Below are positions 1 through 8,009 of a stretch of DNA of 64,000 nucleotides, piece by piece; within the stretch, counting starts at the first letter, position 1; every line of letters begins with the position of its first letter. A model generated the notes under the pieces. That model made no database searches. It had not been told where the DNA came from and worked only from the letters and a program-made list of their open reading frames with translations. Source of the stretch: Vagococcus elongatus (GTDB lineage: Bacteria; Bacillota; Bacilli; Lactobacillales; Vagococcaceae); NCBI RefSeq assembly GCF_003987645.1, contig NZ_NGKA01000006.1:1-64000 (forward strand). Direction: 5' to 3'. The position numbers and the translations under genes are program-made.

Positions 1-603
1 GTTTAAACTCGCCCGCAGCTGGTGCCCCTTTGACTTCAACAAATTTATATCCGGAGATTTCTTCTGGTTCAGTTTGATACGGTTCGTTCACACCACCGGT
101 CAAAGTGACTGGTTTTGCAAGCTCTTTATCGTCCGTGTCCACATAGCGGACAGTGACGGTACCTTGTTGTTGATAGACATAGGTGACGGTTTGACTTTCT
201 GGTTTAAACTCGCCCGCAGCTGGTGCCCCTTTGACTTCAACAAATTTATATCCGGAGATTTCTTCTGGTTCAGTTTGATACGGTTCGTTCACACCACCGG
301 TCAAAGTGACTGGTTTTGCAAGCTCTTTATCGTTCGTGTCCACATAACGGACAGTGACGGTACCTTGTTGTTGATAGACATAGGTGACGGTTTGACTTTC
401 TGGTTTAAACTCGCCCGCAGCTGGTGCCCCTTTGACTTCAACAAATTTATACCCAGAGAATTCTTTTTGTGCTGTGTCATAAGGTTCGTTCACACCACCG
501 GTCAAAGTGATTGGTTTAGTAAGCTCTTTGTCTTCCGTGTCCACATAACGGACAGTGACAGTACCTTGTTGTTGATAGACATAGGTGACCGTTTGATTTT
601 CTG
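1..603 (-). repeat. 201-bp tandem repeats encoding 67-residue MucBP units
   Basis: Three near-identical 201-bp units start at 1, 202 and 403, and a more diverged fourth copy starts at 604. Each unit codes for 67 residues (motifs VTYVYQQQGTV and GYKFVEVKGAPA). Units differ by a few substitutions only, for example DTDDKE, DTNDKE and DTEDKE, which points to recent expansion or homogenisation. The array continues past the left window edge. Confidence 0.93.
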
Positions 604-1396
604 GTTTAAACTCGCCAGAGGCGGGAGCTCCTTTGACTTCAACAAATTTATACCCAGGGAATTCTTTTTGTTCCGTTTGGTAGAGTTCACCCACTTCTCC
701 TTTAAGTAGAGAGGAGTCATATATTGGTTTGCCTGCTGTATCGAGATAGTTTACTTTCACCTCTCCCATTTGTTTAATAGGAGTAGGGGGAACAGTTTGA
801 TCTTCAGTGTCTTGATTTAAGATATGACCAATTTTTTCATAGCCTTCAATTTTTGGGATGTTGTAGATAAATTTTTCGTCTTTGTTCAGTGTAATAGCCT
901 CAGTATCCAGCAAGTAATCGGTATCTGCAGAAAACCTGACATTTAAATTTGGAAAAATAAGGCCTGTCCCCAGCAGCAATAAAAATATAAAGAATTTAGA
1001 TTTTCCTAGTTGTTTTCTTTTGATTAAAATCAGCAGACTGAAAGATATGAATACTATGCCAATCAAAATACTAAAGGTTTTCTTCGCTCCAGTTTTTGGG
1101 AGCAGCTTCTGTAAAGTTGTATTGTCTGTCTTTTTTTTAGGACTTTCCATTTTGCTATAAACGACTGTTAAGTGCATGTCTTTGTCTGTGGTATTTTTGA
1201 TTTCTAGTGTTTCAGACTTGTCTAAAGTAACACTTTCTTTTTCTTTTTGCGTTAGTTTGTCGTATTCGATGTGTGTAATAGTCAATTTAGTCTCTCTCTG
1301 ACTATCAGTATCAGTTGCTAAACTTATGTTGGGTGTAAGCATATAAAATAACAATACTAACAAAAGTAAAACGCTGAATTTTCTTTTTCTTTTCAT
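1..1396 (-). CDS. MucBP-repeat cell-surface protein with internal LPKTG anchor motif (C-terminus outside window)
   Basis: The reading frame is open from the ATG at 1396 (preceded by GAGGAGG) to the window edge, 465 codons without a stop. In order: a signal peptide (about 1-27, KRKRK then a hydrophobic core, ending near SLA/TD); a short ectodomain (28-98); an LPKTG motif at 99-103 followed by a hydrophobic span and KRK (about 107-128), which is a normal sortase signal; directly after it a second basic-hydrophobic stretch (about 131-157, ending FSA/D) that looks like another signal peptide; a linker rich in proline near 200-206; then MucBP-type repeats from about 212. MucBP proteins are secreted adhesins that bind mucin-like glycans. 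The anchor-plus-second-signal layout suggests an in-frame fusion of a small LPXTG protein and a secreted MucBP protein, two gene types found together in WxL-type clusters. The fusion reading is inference; the frame itself was checked codon by codon. Confidence 0.8.
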   Translation of the reverse strand, partial: MKRKRKFSVLLLLVLLFYMLTPNISLATDTDSQRETKLTITHIEYDKLTQKEKESVTLDKSETLEIKNTTDKDMHLTVVYSKMESPKKKTDNTTLQKLLPKTGAKKTFSILIGIVFISFSLLILIKRKQLGKSKFFIFLLLLGTGLIFPNLNVRFSADTDYLLDTEAITLNKDEKFIYNIPKIEGYEKIGHILNQDTEDQTVPPTPIKQMGEVKVNYLDTAGKPIYDSSLLKGEVGELYQTEQKEFPGYKFVEVKGAPASGEFKPENQTVTYVYQQQGTVTVRYVDTEDKELTKPITLTGGVNEPYDTAQKEFSGYKFVEVKGAPAAGEFKPESQTVTYVYQQQGTVTVRYVDTNDKELAKPVTLTGGVNEPYQTEPEEISGYKFVEVKGAPAAGEFKPESQTVTYVYQQQGTVTVRYVDTDDKELAKPVTLTGGVNEPYQTEPEEISGYKFVEVKGAPAAGEFK

Positions 1397-1727
1397 AAGC
1401 ATCCTCCTCAATAATAAAAAAAATTCTATTTTTATATCTTTTTTTGATATTTATACCAATGATATACATATTATATCATGGAATCTTTTTTTTATCACAG
1501 GTTTTTTATTAAAATGTTCAATAAATCTTTTTAAAACTTATGATTTTTTATTGTTTTTAGAATAATGTATACAAACATCTGATTTTATATACATATAATA
1601 AATAACAAAAAATATCAAAGTGATTGGACTGAAGGATTAAAAAAATTTGCTTTTAGTAGTTCATTGATTTCGACTGTTATCATTTCTGTTCAAAAAAGAC
1701 AGGACAGATTTTTTTAAATAAAAATTG

Positions 1728-1775
1728 TTGACACAAAAACAAGATATATTATAAGTGATTGTAACCAGATGGTTA
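1728..1775 (+). promoter_or_regulatory. Promoter and palindromic operator of the amino-sugar PTS operon
   Basis: TTGACA at 1728-1733 and TATAAG at 1750-1755 (16-bp spacer) form a good housekeeping promoter. Directly downstream lies TAACCA-GA-TGGTTA (1762-1775), a perfect 6-bp inverted repeat over the expected transcription start. Nearly the same string recurs at 5010-5023 in front of the GntR gene, so it is the likely operator of that repressor. The rest of the 1397-1727 gap is AT-rich and shows no gene. Confidence 0.75.
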
Positions 1776-1806
1776 TTATGACCTATTAAGTGAGAGGGGG
1801 ATTTTT

Positions 1807-2238
1807 ATGATTGGATGTGTCATCACAGGGCATGGAGATTTTTCTTTAGGTATGTTGGATGGCCTTGAGATGATTGCTGGAAGTCAAGCAGAAATTAAAG
1901 CGATACCTTTTCTTGAGCAGAGTTCGTTGGAAGAGTATGAAAACCAGTTGATTGCTTCTATTGAAAGCATGCAGAAGGAATGTTCTGAGATCATTATCAT
2001 GACAGACTTATTGGGAGGGACACCTTTTAATATCTCAATGCTTGTAAAGGAGAAGTTTGAAAAAGTGGAGGTGCTTTCTGGTACCAATCTACCTGTGCTG
2101 CTAGAGTTTGCGGGGAGTCGTTTGGGAAACAGTAACATAGAAGAAATTATTGAAAAGTTGATAGAGACTGGTCGAGCAGGAGTTTCAAAAGGAGAAATTC
2201 GTAGGAAAGACGAATTTGCTGAGGAAGATGGTATCTAA
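1807..2238 (+). CDS. PTS mannose-class EIIA component (galactosamine/GalNAc type)
   Basis: This 143-residue cytoplasmic protein takes a phosphate from HPr and passes it to EIIB of the sugar transporter. The N-terminus holds the family signature GHGDFS with the phospho-accepting His at residue 9, and the mid-protein LLGGTPFN motif is typical of mannose-class EIIA. The start follows a GAGAGGGGG ribosome site. It opens an operon whose next genes are a YajC-like protein, EIIB, EIIC and EIID. The substrate is inferred from the downstream agaS-lacD-lacC genes. Confidence 0.9.
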   Translation: MIGCVITGHGDFSLGMLDGLEMIAGSQAEIKAIPFLEQSSLEEYENQLIASIESMQKECSEIIIMTDLLGGTPFNISMLVKEKFEKVEVLSGTNLPVLLEFAGSRLGNSNIEEIIEKLIETGRAGVSKGEIRRKDEFAEEDGI

Positions 2239-2240
2239 GT

Positions 2241-2516
2241 ATGTGGGAAAATGTATTATATTCATCTATTGTTTTAATTGTGATCATCATTGCAACAATT
2301 GGAATTGTTTATTTATTTAATTTTAGAAATATGAAAAAGCAAAAAAAATATTATAAGTCACTTCATGAAAATTTACGAGTTGGTAAAAAGGTGCTTTTTT
2401 TGAATGCGATCTATGGAGAAATAGCAGCAATTAATAAAGAGACAGTAGATATTAAAGTAAAGTCTGGTCAAATCATGGAAGTTTCCAGATATGCAATATC
2501 AAAAATATTAAATTAA
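2241..2516 (+). CDS. YajC-like small membrane protein of the PTS operon
   Basis: This 91-residue protein has one N-terminal membrane segment (about 7-27) followed by a basic stretch and a small soluble domain with the pattern LRVGKKVLFLNAIYGEI...IKVKSGQIMEV. That matches YajC, the accessory subunit of the Sec translocon with SecDF. It lies only 2 bp after the EIIA gene. YajC-like genes are known in mannose-class PTS operons for host glycans, such as the pneumococcal hyaluronan locus. Here it is probably an operon-specific paralogue, perhaps helping membrane assembly of EIIC and EIID; that role is inference. Confidence 0.78.
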   Translation: MWENVLYSSIVLIVIIIATIGIVYLFNFRNMKKQKKYYKSLHENLRVGKKVLFLNAIYGEIAAINKETVDIKVKSGQIMEVSRYAISKILN

Positions 2517-2529
2517 TGGAGGAGAAATC

Positions 2530-3009
2530 ATGGCCAATATTTTGTTGACCCGAATTGATAATCGACTGATACATGGGCAGGTCGCCACTCAGTGGACAAG
2601 TTCTATCGGTGCAAATCTTATCCTTGTAGCAAATGATAAGGTTTCCAAAGATAAGATACGACAAGGACTGATGGATATGGCAGCACCGACGGGGGTCGCT
2701 ACTAGATATTTTTCAATTCAAAAAACAATCGATATTATTCATAAGGCGGCTGATCGTCAAAAGATATTTATTATTGTTGACAGTCCGCAAGATGCTTTGA
2801 GACTAGTGGAAGGAGGTGTGGAAATAAGAAAAGTTAACATCGGCAATATGCACATGTCCGAGGGGAAGAGACAGGTAGCAACAACGGTAGCGGTCGATGA
2901 TGCAGATGTGGCAGCATTCAAAAAACTGGAAGCTTCAGGGGTGACTTTGGAGATTCAGCGTGTGCCGTCAATCGCACCGGAAAATGTGTCTAAATTGTAT
3001 AGTAAATAG
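2530..3009 (+). CDS. PTS mannose-class EIIB component
   Basis: This 159-residue cytoplasmic phosphocarrier accepts phosphate from EIIA and hands it to the incoming sugar at EIIC/EIID. The N-terminal signature TRIDNRLIHGQVAT contains the phosphorylated His15, and the segment LVEGGVEIRKVNIGNMH is also typical. A GGAGGAG ribosome site precedes the ATG. It is separate from EIIA here, unlike the EIIAB fusion at 34754-35746 of the mannose operon. Confidence 0.93.
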   Translation: MANILLTRIDNRLIHGQVATQWTSSIGANLILVANDKVSKDKIRQGLMDMAAPTGVATRYFSIQKTIDIIHKAADRQKIFIIVDSPQDALRLVEGGVEIRKVNIGNMHMSEGKRQVATTVAVDDADVAAFKKLEASGVTLEIQRVPSIAPENVSKLYSK

Positions 3010-3020
3010 GAGGAGAAACA

Positions 3021-3824
3021 ATGGATTATTCAATTTTACAAGTACTGCTGATTTTTATTGTTACTTTTATTGTTGCAATTGACCAGTTTAGTTTCTTGGA
3101 ATCACTTTATCAACCAATTGTTACGGGATTAGTTATTGGATTAATTTTAGGAGATGTTCAGACGGGATTGGTCGTCGGCGGGACGTACCAGCTGATGACT
3201 ATAGGAAATATGCCAGTGGGAGGAGCGCAACCGCCAAATGCTGTAATCGGAGGAATCATGGCAACGGTTTTAGCAATCACACTTGATCTTGAACCGACAG
3301 CAGCAGTTGCAACGGCGATTCCATTTTCCATTCTTGGACAGTATGCCGTCACTCTGATTTTCTCACTGATGTCACCTATGATGACGGTAGCAGATAATTA
3401 TGCTCATGAAGCAAACACAAAAGGTATTGAACGTATCAACTATTTAGCAATGGGATTATTGGGATTGATTTTTGGAATTATTGTTACATTGTTCTTTATC
3501 GGAGGTGCTGCTTTCGGTGCTCAAGTCGTCGCTGTGATACCAGAGTGGCTGATGAGTGGTTTAGGTGCTGCCGGAGGTATGATGCGTTATGTAGGGTTTG
3601 CTATTTTGATGAAAGTGATGCTTTCAAAAGATTTATGGGGCTTTTTATTGGCTGGTTTTGGCTTGGCAACGATTATCATGGCTTCTCCTGCTTTAAGCGG
3701 ACCAGCGTTGATTATTTTAGCCTTTATCGGTTTTGCAATCGCTTATTGGGATTTCCAAATCCAAACTAAATTTAAAACGTCTGCTGTAAGCAGTGGTGAA
3801 GGAGGAGAAGAAGATGGCATATAA
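3021..3824 (+). CDS. PTS mannose-class EIIC permease (AgaC/ManY family)
   Basis: This 267-residue integral membrane protein forms the sugar channel together with EIID. It is almost wholly hydrophobic, with conserved segments VGGTYQLMTIGNMPVGGAQPP and GGAFGAQ-like glycine-rich stretches of the EII-Sor family. It follows EIIB by 11 bp with its own AGGAGG site and overlaps the start of the EIID gene by 11 bp, implying translational coupling. Confidence 0.92.
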   Translation: MDYSILQVLLIFIVTFIVAIDQFSFLESLYQPIVTGLVIGLILGDVQTGLVVGGTYQLMTIGNMPVGGAQPPNAVIGGIMATVLAITLDLEPTAAVATAIPFSILGQYAVTLIFSLMSPMMTVADNYAHEANTKGIERINYLAMGLLGLIFGIIVTLFFIGGAAFGAQVVAVIPEWLMSGLGAAGGMMRYVGFAILMKVMLSKDLWGFLLAGFGLATIIMASPALSGPALIILAFIGFAIAYWDFQIQTKFKTSAVSSGEGGEEDGI

Positions 3825-4839
3825 TATCCCTGAAACTTATAAAGATTTAACACCAGCTGAACAGCTTGACGATAAGACACTAAATAAGATGGTTTGGCGC
3901 TCACTCTTTTTACAAGCATCATTCAACTATGAAAGAATGCAGTCTGGCGGATGGTTGTATGGCATATTGCCTGGATTGAAGAAAATCCATAAAGATAAAG
4001 ATGACTTAGCGGCATCTATGAGCCATAACTTAGAGTTTTTTAACACACACCCGTTTCTAGTGACTTTTGTGATGGGGATTGTTCTTTCGATGGAACAGAA
4101 TAAAGCGGATATACCAACGATTCGTGCGGTAAGGGTCGCAGCAATGGGACCTTTGGGCGGTATCGGGGATGCTCTTTTCTGGTTTACTCTCGTGCCGATA
4201 ACTGCGGGAATTACATCTAATATGGCGATCAACGGCAATATTGCTGCACCATTTATTTTCCTTTTGATTTTTAACATCGCTCAGTTTGCAGTTCGTATTT
4301 TCTTAATGAAATGGTCCTATAAACTGGGAACAAATGCTATTGGTATTTTGACAGAAAATGCTAAGGAATTCACTCGGGCAGCTAGTATCTTAGGTATTTT
4401 TGTGGTAGGTGCCCTTATCTCTGTGTATGGTGCGACAAAACTGGATGTGCAAATTCCTAATGGCACAACAAATGAAGTCAGACAAGTGACAACAATCGTT
4501 GCTTCTGAACAAGATGTATCAAAATACGATGAGTTCCTTTATAAAACAAACGATGATGGGGCGCTTACAGATGAATTCCAAGATGGTGCCGGCGTAACAG
4601 TGTTGGATAGTGGTGACTATGAAGTAATCTTCAATCAATATCAGGAAAAAGAAGTATTCGTTGATATTCAGGAAATTCTTGACGGTATTTTACCGCAGGC
4701 TATTCCGCTAATGATTACCGTTATGCTTTACTTCTTGTTGACAAAACGTGGATGGACACCTTTGAAATGTATCGGTCTGATTTTAGTTATTGGATTAATC
4801 GGTTCTGGTTTCGGGGTCTGGCCGTCAATTTGGCCATAA
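3814..4839 (+). CDS. PTS mannose-class EIID component
   Basis: This 341-residue membrane protein is the second half of the permease. It shows the EIID hallmarks SFNYERMQSGGWLYG and LEFFNTHPF in the soluble N-terminal part, then GPLGGIGDALFW and C-terminal membrane segments. I chose the ATG at 3814 (MAYNIPET) because AAGGAGGAGAAG sits just upstream; an in-frame upstream codon at 3793 would lie inside EIIC. It is about 38 residues longer than the mannose-operon EIID in this window, through a longer N-terminus and a larger polar segment near residues 205-285. Confidence 0.92.
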   Translation: MAYNIPETYKDLTPAEQLDDKTLNKMVWRSLFLQASFNYERMQSGGWLYGILPGLKKIHKDKDDLAASMSHNLEFFNTHPFLVTFVMGIVLSMEQNKADIPTIRAVRVAAMGPLGGIGDALFWFTLVPITAGITSNMAINGNIAAPFIFLLIFNIAQFAVRIFLMKWSYKLGTNAIGILTENAKEFTRAASILGIFVVGALISVYGATKLDVQIPNGTTNEVRQVTTIVASEQDVSKYDEFLYKTNDDGALTDEFQDGAGVTVLDSGDYEVIFNQYQEKEVFVDIQEILDGILPQAIPLMITVMLYFLLTKRGWTPLKCIGLILVIGLIGSGFGVWPSIWP

Positions 4840-4873
4840 TCATTTGGCAATGAATTTAGTTAAAAATATTATT

Positions 4874-4902
4874 ATCCAGAAGACTTGTTCTTCTGGATTT
4901 TT
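4874..4902 (+). terminator. Rho-independent terminator after the EIID gene
   Basis: A perfect 9-bp stem (4874-4882 with 4890-4898) and a 7-nt loop are followed by a run of T. It separates the PTS transport unit from the gntR-agaS-lacD-lacC unit. Confidence 0.85.
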
Positions 4903-4969
4903 AGTATGAAAAAGTTTCAATGCATTTGAATAAAAGACAAAAATAATCATTTGAATTCTTTAAAAAGAT

Positions 4970-5030
4970 TTGACTTTCAAGAAGAAATGGGCAATAATAT
5001 AAGTGGTTGTAACCAGTTGGTATTATCTGA
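4970..5030 (+). promoter_or_regulatory. Promoter and GntR operator of the catabolic unit
   Basis: TTGACT (4970-4975) is followed at 17 bp by AATAAT (4993-4998), overlapping TATAAG. Next comes TAACCA-GT-TGGTAT (5010-5023), which repeats the operator at 1762-1775 together with flanking bases (ATAAGTG upstream and ATTAT downstream). This implies autoregulation of the GntR protein and common control of both units. The exact -10 hexamer is uncertain. Confidence 0.7.
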
Positions 5031-5043
5031 GAGGAGGGTAAAT

Positions 5044-5766
5044 ATGAAAAATACAAAACAATCTTTATATGGAAAGCTAGTGGACACCATACGGGAAACG
5101 ATTGAGAATGAACTCAAACCCCATGATTTACTCCCATCTGAAAGGGAGTTAGCTGAAATTTATGGTGTCAGCCGCACAACGGTCCGGCTGGCTATGCAAG
5201 AGTTGGAACATTTGGGATATATTTACAGAAAACATGGGAAAGGCACGTTTGTTTCCAGTGTATCCGACAGTATTTTAAACTTGACGGGGACATACAGTTT
5301 TACAGAACAGATGAAATCATTGGGGAAAAATCCTCAAACAAAAATTTTAGAATTTGAAATAAGGGAAGCCAATAAATATTTTAGTACTAATTTAGATATT
5401 TACAAAGGGGAAAAAATCATAAAAATAAAGCGTTTGAGGTTAGCTGATGGTCAACCCATGATGTTAGAACGTTCATATTTACCATATAAGAAATTTGCCG
5501 ATCTAACACCGGATAGACTGGAACAAAAACCCATGTACGATATTTTTAGCGAAGATTATAAAGAAAAAATCAAATATGCTGAAGAAGAGTTTTATGCTAG
5601 CCTAGTGAATGCGAAAGATGCAAAGCAATTGGATATTCCAGAAGGTGCTGCGAGTCTGAATTTGATTAGAAAAACTTATAATATTTCTAATGAAGTGATT
5701 GAGTATACTCTCAGTGTGGCTCGGGCAGATCAATTTAGATATAAAATACTACATAATAGACTTTAG
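5044..5766 (+). CDS. GntR-family (HutC subfamily) transcriptional regulator of amino-sugar use
   Basis: This 240-residue protein has an N-terminal winged helix (about 1-70, with LLPSERELAEIYGVSRTTVR and GTFVSS) and a C-terminal UTRA effector domain (about 90-235) that usually binds a phosphorylated sugar. I start it at 5044, after GAGAGGAGGG; a longer frame to 4951 would run through the promoter and operator. It sits first in the unit with agaS, lacD and lacC. A repressor released by an amino-sugar phosphate is the most likely role. Confidence 0.9.
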   Translation: MKNTKQSLYGKLVDTIRETIENELKPHDLLPSERELAEIYGVSRTTVRLAMQELEHLGYIYRKHGKGTFVSSVSDSILNLTGTYSFTEQMKSLGKNPQTKILEFEIREANKYFSTNLDIYKGEKIIKIKRLRLADGQPMMLERSYLPYKKFADLTPDRLEQKPMYDIFSEDYKEKIKYAEEEFYASLVNAKDAKQLDIPEGAASLNLIRKTYNISNEVIEYTLSVARADQFRYKILHNRL

Positions 5767-5784
5767 AAAGAAGGAGACAATCTC

Positions 5785-6942
5785 ATGTTGAAATGGACGG
5801 AAGAACAATTAAATGAAGTGGGCGGGAAAATTACAGCGAAAGAAATCAAACAACAACCCGAATTATGGGAAGAGACCTATGAAATTTATGAAAATCACCG
5901 GGAGAAACTAAACCTATTTTTAAAAGAATTTGAAGATAAAGTGTCAAAGAAAATCAGAATAATTTTTACTGGAGCGGGAACATCTGCTTATGTAGGAGAT
6001 GTGGTAAAGCCACACTTGATTCGATTTGGTGATACTAAAAGATATCAGTTCGAAGCTATCCCAACCACGGATATCGTTTCAGCTCCCCATAGTTTTTTGA
6101 AAGAAGATGAGCCGACAGTGCTAGTGTCATTTGCCAGAAGCGGCAATAGTCCGGAAAGTGTGGCTGCCATCAGATTGGCAGATAAAATTGTCAAAGATTT
6201 GAGGCACTTGATCATCACCTGTGCACCTGAGGGACAACTGGCTAATGATAGCCGTCTATCTTCAAAATCCTTCTTGTTATTGATGCCGGCATTATCAAAT
6301 GATAAGGGATTTGCCATGACTGGAAGCTTTTCATGTATGACATTGACAGCTTTGTTGACGTTTGATAAGGAGCATACAGAGAAAAAAGTGTTTATTGATA
6401 CGATGGTCGCTATGGGACATCAGGCCGTCGAATTAGAAGAAAAAATACAGCATTTAGTGGATCACGAATTTGACAGGGTCGTCTATTTAGGCTCGGGGAG
6501 TTTGTCTGCATTAACGAGAGAGGCACAATTAAAATTGTTGGAATTGACAGCTGGAAAAGTTACCACTGCATTTGATTCCTCTATGGGCTTCCGTCATGGA
6601 CCTAAATCATTTGTCAATGAAAAAACGATCGTGTTTACTTTTATCAGTAATGACCCATATACACAGCAATATGATAGAGATATTTTAGATGAAATAAAAG
6701 GTAATGGTATTGCTGTAAACACGGTTGCCATCGCTCAAAATAAAGCTTCTTTTGATGGTGAGAGTCTGGAGTTAATCTCCGATAAACTATTGCCGGATGG
6801 GTATGCTGCGCTGCCGTTTGTGATGATTGCCCAGATTTTTGCGCTTTTGACTGCTATAAAAGTGGGAAATAAACCAGATACACCATCGCCGACAGGAACA
6901 GTAAACAGAGTAGTTAAAGGCGTTACTATCCACGAATTATAA
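5785..6942 (+). CDS. agaS: AgaS-like galactosamine-6-phosphate deaminase/isomerase (SIS domains)
   Basis: This 385-residue cytoplasmic enzyme has two SIS (sugar isomerase) domains, the first with FTGAGTSAYVGD and VSFARSGNSPES, the second with YLGSGSLSALTREAQLK and FRHGPKSF. It resembles AgaS, which converts D-galactosamine-6-phosphate to tagatose-6-phosphate and ammonia, and is distant from the glucosamine enzymes GlmS and NagB. It follows the regulator by 18 bp with AAGGAG. Its neighbours, a tagatose-phosphate aldolase and kinase, fit this assignment exactly. Confidence 0.88.
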   Translation: MLKWTEEQLNEVGGKITAKEIKQQPELWEETYEIYENHREKLNLFLKEFEDKVSKKIRIIFTGAGTSAYVGDVVKPHLIRFGDTKRYQFEAIPTTDIVSAPHSFLKEDEPTVLVSFARSGNSPESVAAIRLADKIVKDLRHLIITCAPEGQLANDSRLSSKSFLLLMPALSNDKGFAMTGSFSCMTLTALLTFDKEHTEKKVFIDTMVAMGHQAVELEEKIQHLVDHEFDRVVYLGSGSLSALTREAQLKLLELTAGKVTTAFDSSMGFRHGPKSFVNEKTIVFTFISNDPYTQQYDRDILDEIKGNGIAVNTVAIAQNKASFDGESLELISDKLLPDGYAALPFVMIAQIFALLTAIKVGNKPDTPSPTGTVNRVVKGVTIHEL

Positions 6943-6995
6943 AATTGTTGATCTAGCATTATACGAACTATAAAATTGTTGACTTAGCATTAAAG
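6934..6995 (+). repeat. 31-bp imperfect tandem duplication between agaS and lacD
   Basis: The string from 6934 (GAATTATAAAATTGTTGATC) recurs with four changes at 6965, a period of 31 bp. The first copy contains the agaS stop codon and the second abuts the lacD ribosome site. It may be a simple slippage duplication. Confidence 0.8.
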
Positions 6996-7005
6996 GAGGA
7001 TATTC

Positions 7006-7998
7006 ATGAAAGTATTGACTGAACAAAAGAAAAAATTTATGAACCAATTATCTACAGAACAAGGTGTTATTGCAGCCTTGGCAATCGACCAGCGCGGGGC
7101 TTTAAGAAAGATGCTGCAAAAGGAAGAATATAGCGGAGACATAGATGAAGCAGTTGTAAAATTTAAGGAACTAGTTTCAGAAGAATTGACCCCCTATGCG
7201 TCCTCCATCTTGCTTGATCCAGAATACGGCTTGCCGGCAGCAAAGGTCAAAGATGAAAAAGCAGGACTTTTGCTGGCTTATGAACAGACGGGCTACGACG
7301 CTACTGAACCCGGGCGTTTCCCTGATTTAATCACTGACATGTCGGTGCGTCGAATCAAGGAAAAAGGGGCGGATGCAGTTAAGTTTTTACTGTATTATGA
7401 CGTGGATGAATCAGAAGCTGTTAATGATCGAAAACATGCATTTGTAGAGCGAATCGGCTCTGAATGTGTGGCAGAAGACATCCCGTTTTATTTAGAACTG
7501 CTTTCCTATGACGCACAAATTGCGGATAATTCAAGTGTGGCGTTTGCTAAAGTAAAACCTCACAAAGTGAATGAAATGATGGTGGAATTTTCTAAAGAAA
7601 GATATCACGTCGATGTTTTGAAAGTGGAAGTGCCAGTCAATATGAATTATGTAGAAGGCTTTGCAGAAAACAATGATACGATTGTTCATTCTCGAGAAGA
7701 AGCTTTAAGCTTTTTTAAAGAACAAAGCGAAAAAACTGATCTGCCGTTCATCTTTTTAAGTGCAGGTGTGAGTGCAGAGTTGTTTCAAGAGACATTAGTT
7801 TTTGCAGCTGAGGCCGGCTCCTCATTTAATGGTGTTTTATGTGGAAGAGCAACATGGAAAGATGGTGTTGCAACATTTGCCAAAGAAGGAGAAGAAGCCG
7901 CCAGAAAATGGTTGCAGACTCAAGGGAAAAGAAACATTGAAGAATTAAACGAAGTATTGTACCGTACCGCCCAATCTTGGCATGGGAAATTAGGTTAG
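7006..7998 (+). CDS. lacD: Tagatose-1,6-bisphosphate aldolase
   Basis: This 330-residue class I aldolase splits tagatose-1,6-bisphosphate into glyceraldehyde-3-phosphate and dihydroxyacetone phosphate. Family marks are [11 protein letters not shown] near the N-terminus, the [13 protein letters not shown] segment and the [10 protein letters not shown] strand near residue 205 that carries the Schiff-base lysine. Length matches LacD. An AAGGAGG site precedes the ATG. It supplies the last step of the tagatose route after AgaS and the kinase. Confidence 0.95.
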   Translation: MKVLTEQKKKFMNQLSTEQGVIAALAIDQRGALRKMLQKEEYSGDIDEAVVKFKELVSEELTPYASSILLDPEYGLPAAKVKDEKAGLLLAYEQTGYDATEPGRFPDLITDMSVRRIKEKGADAVKFLLYYDVDESEAVNDRKHAFVERIGSECVAEDIPFYLELLSYDAQIADNSSVAFAKVKPHKVNEMMVEFSKERYHVDVLKVEVPVNMNYVEGFAENNDTIVHSREEALSFFKEQSEKTDLPFIFLSAGVSAELFQETLVFAAEAGSSFNGVLCGRATWKDGVATFAKEGEEAARKWLQTQGKRNIEELNEVLYRTAQSWHGKLG

Positions 7999-8009
7999 GA
8001 GCTGTAGGA

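Noticed and set aside
74-709. Plus-strand open frame of 211 codons over the MucBP array
   Set aside because: It is repetitive with the same 201-bp period, lacks a ribosome site, and is the antisense shadow of the MucBP gene, whose frame, start and domains are convincing.
4951-5043. N-terminal extension of the GntR regulator
   Set aside because: The extension would be translated through the promoter and operator and has no ribosome site; the start at 5044 has a strong one.
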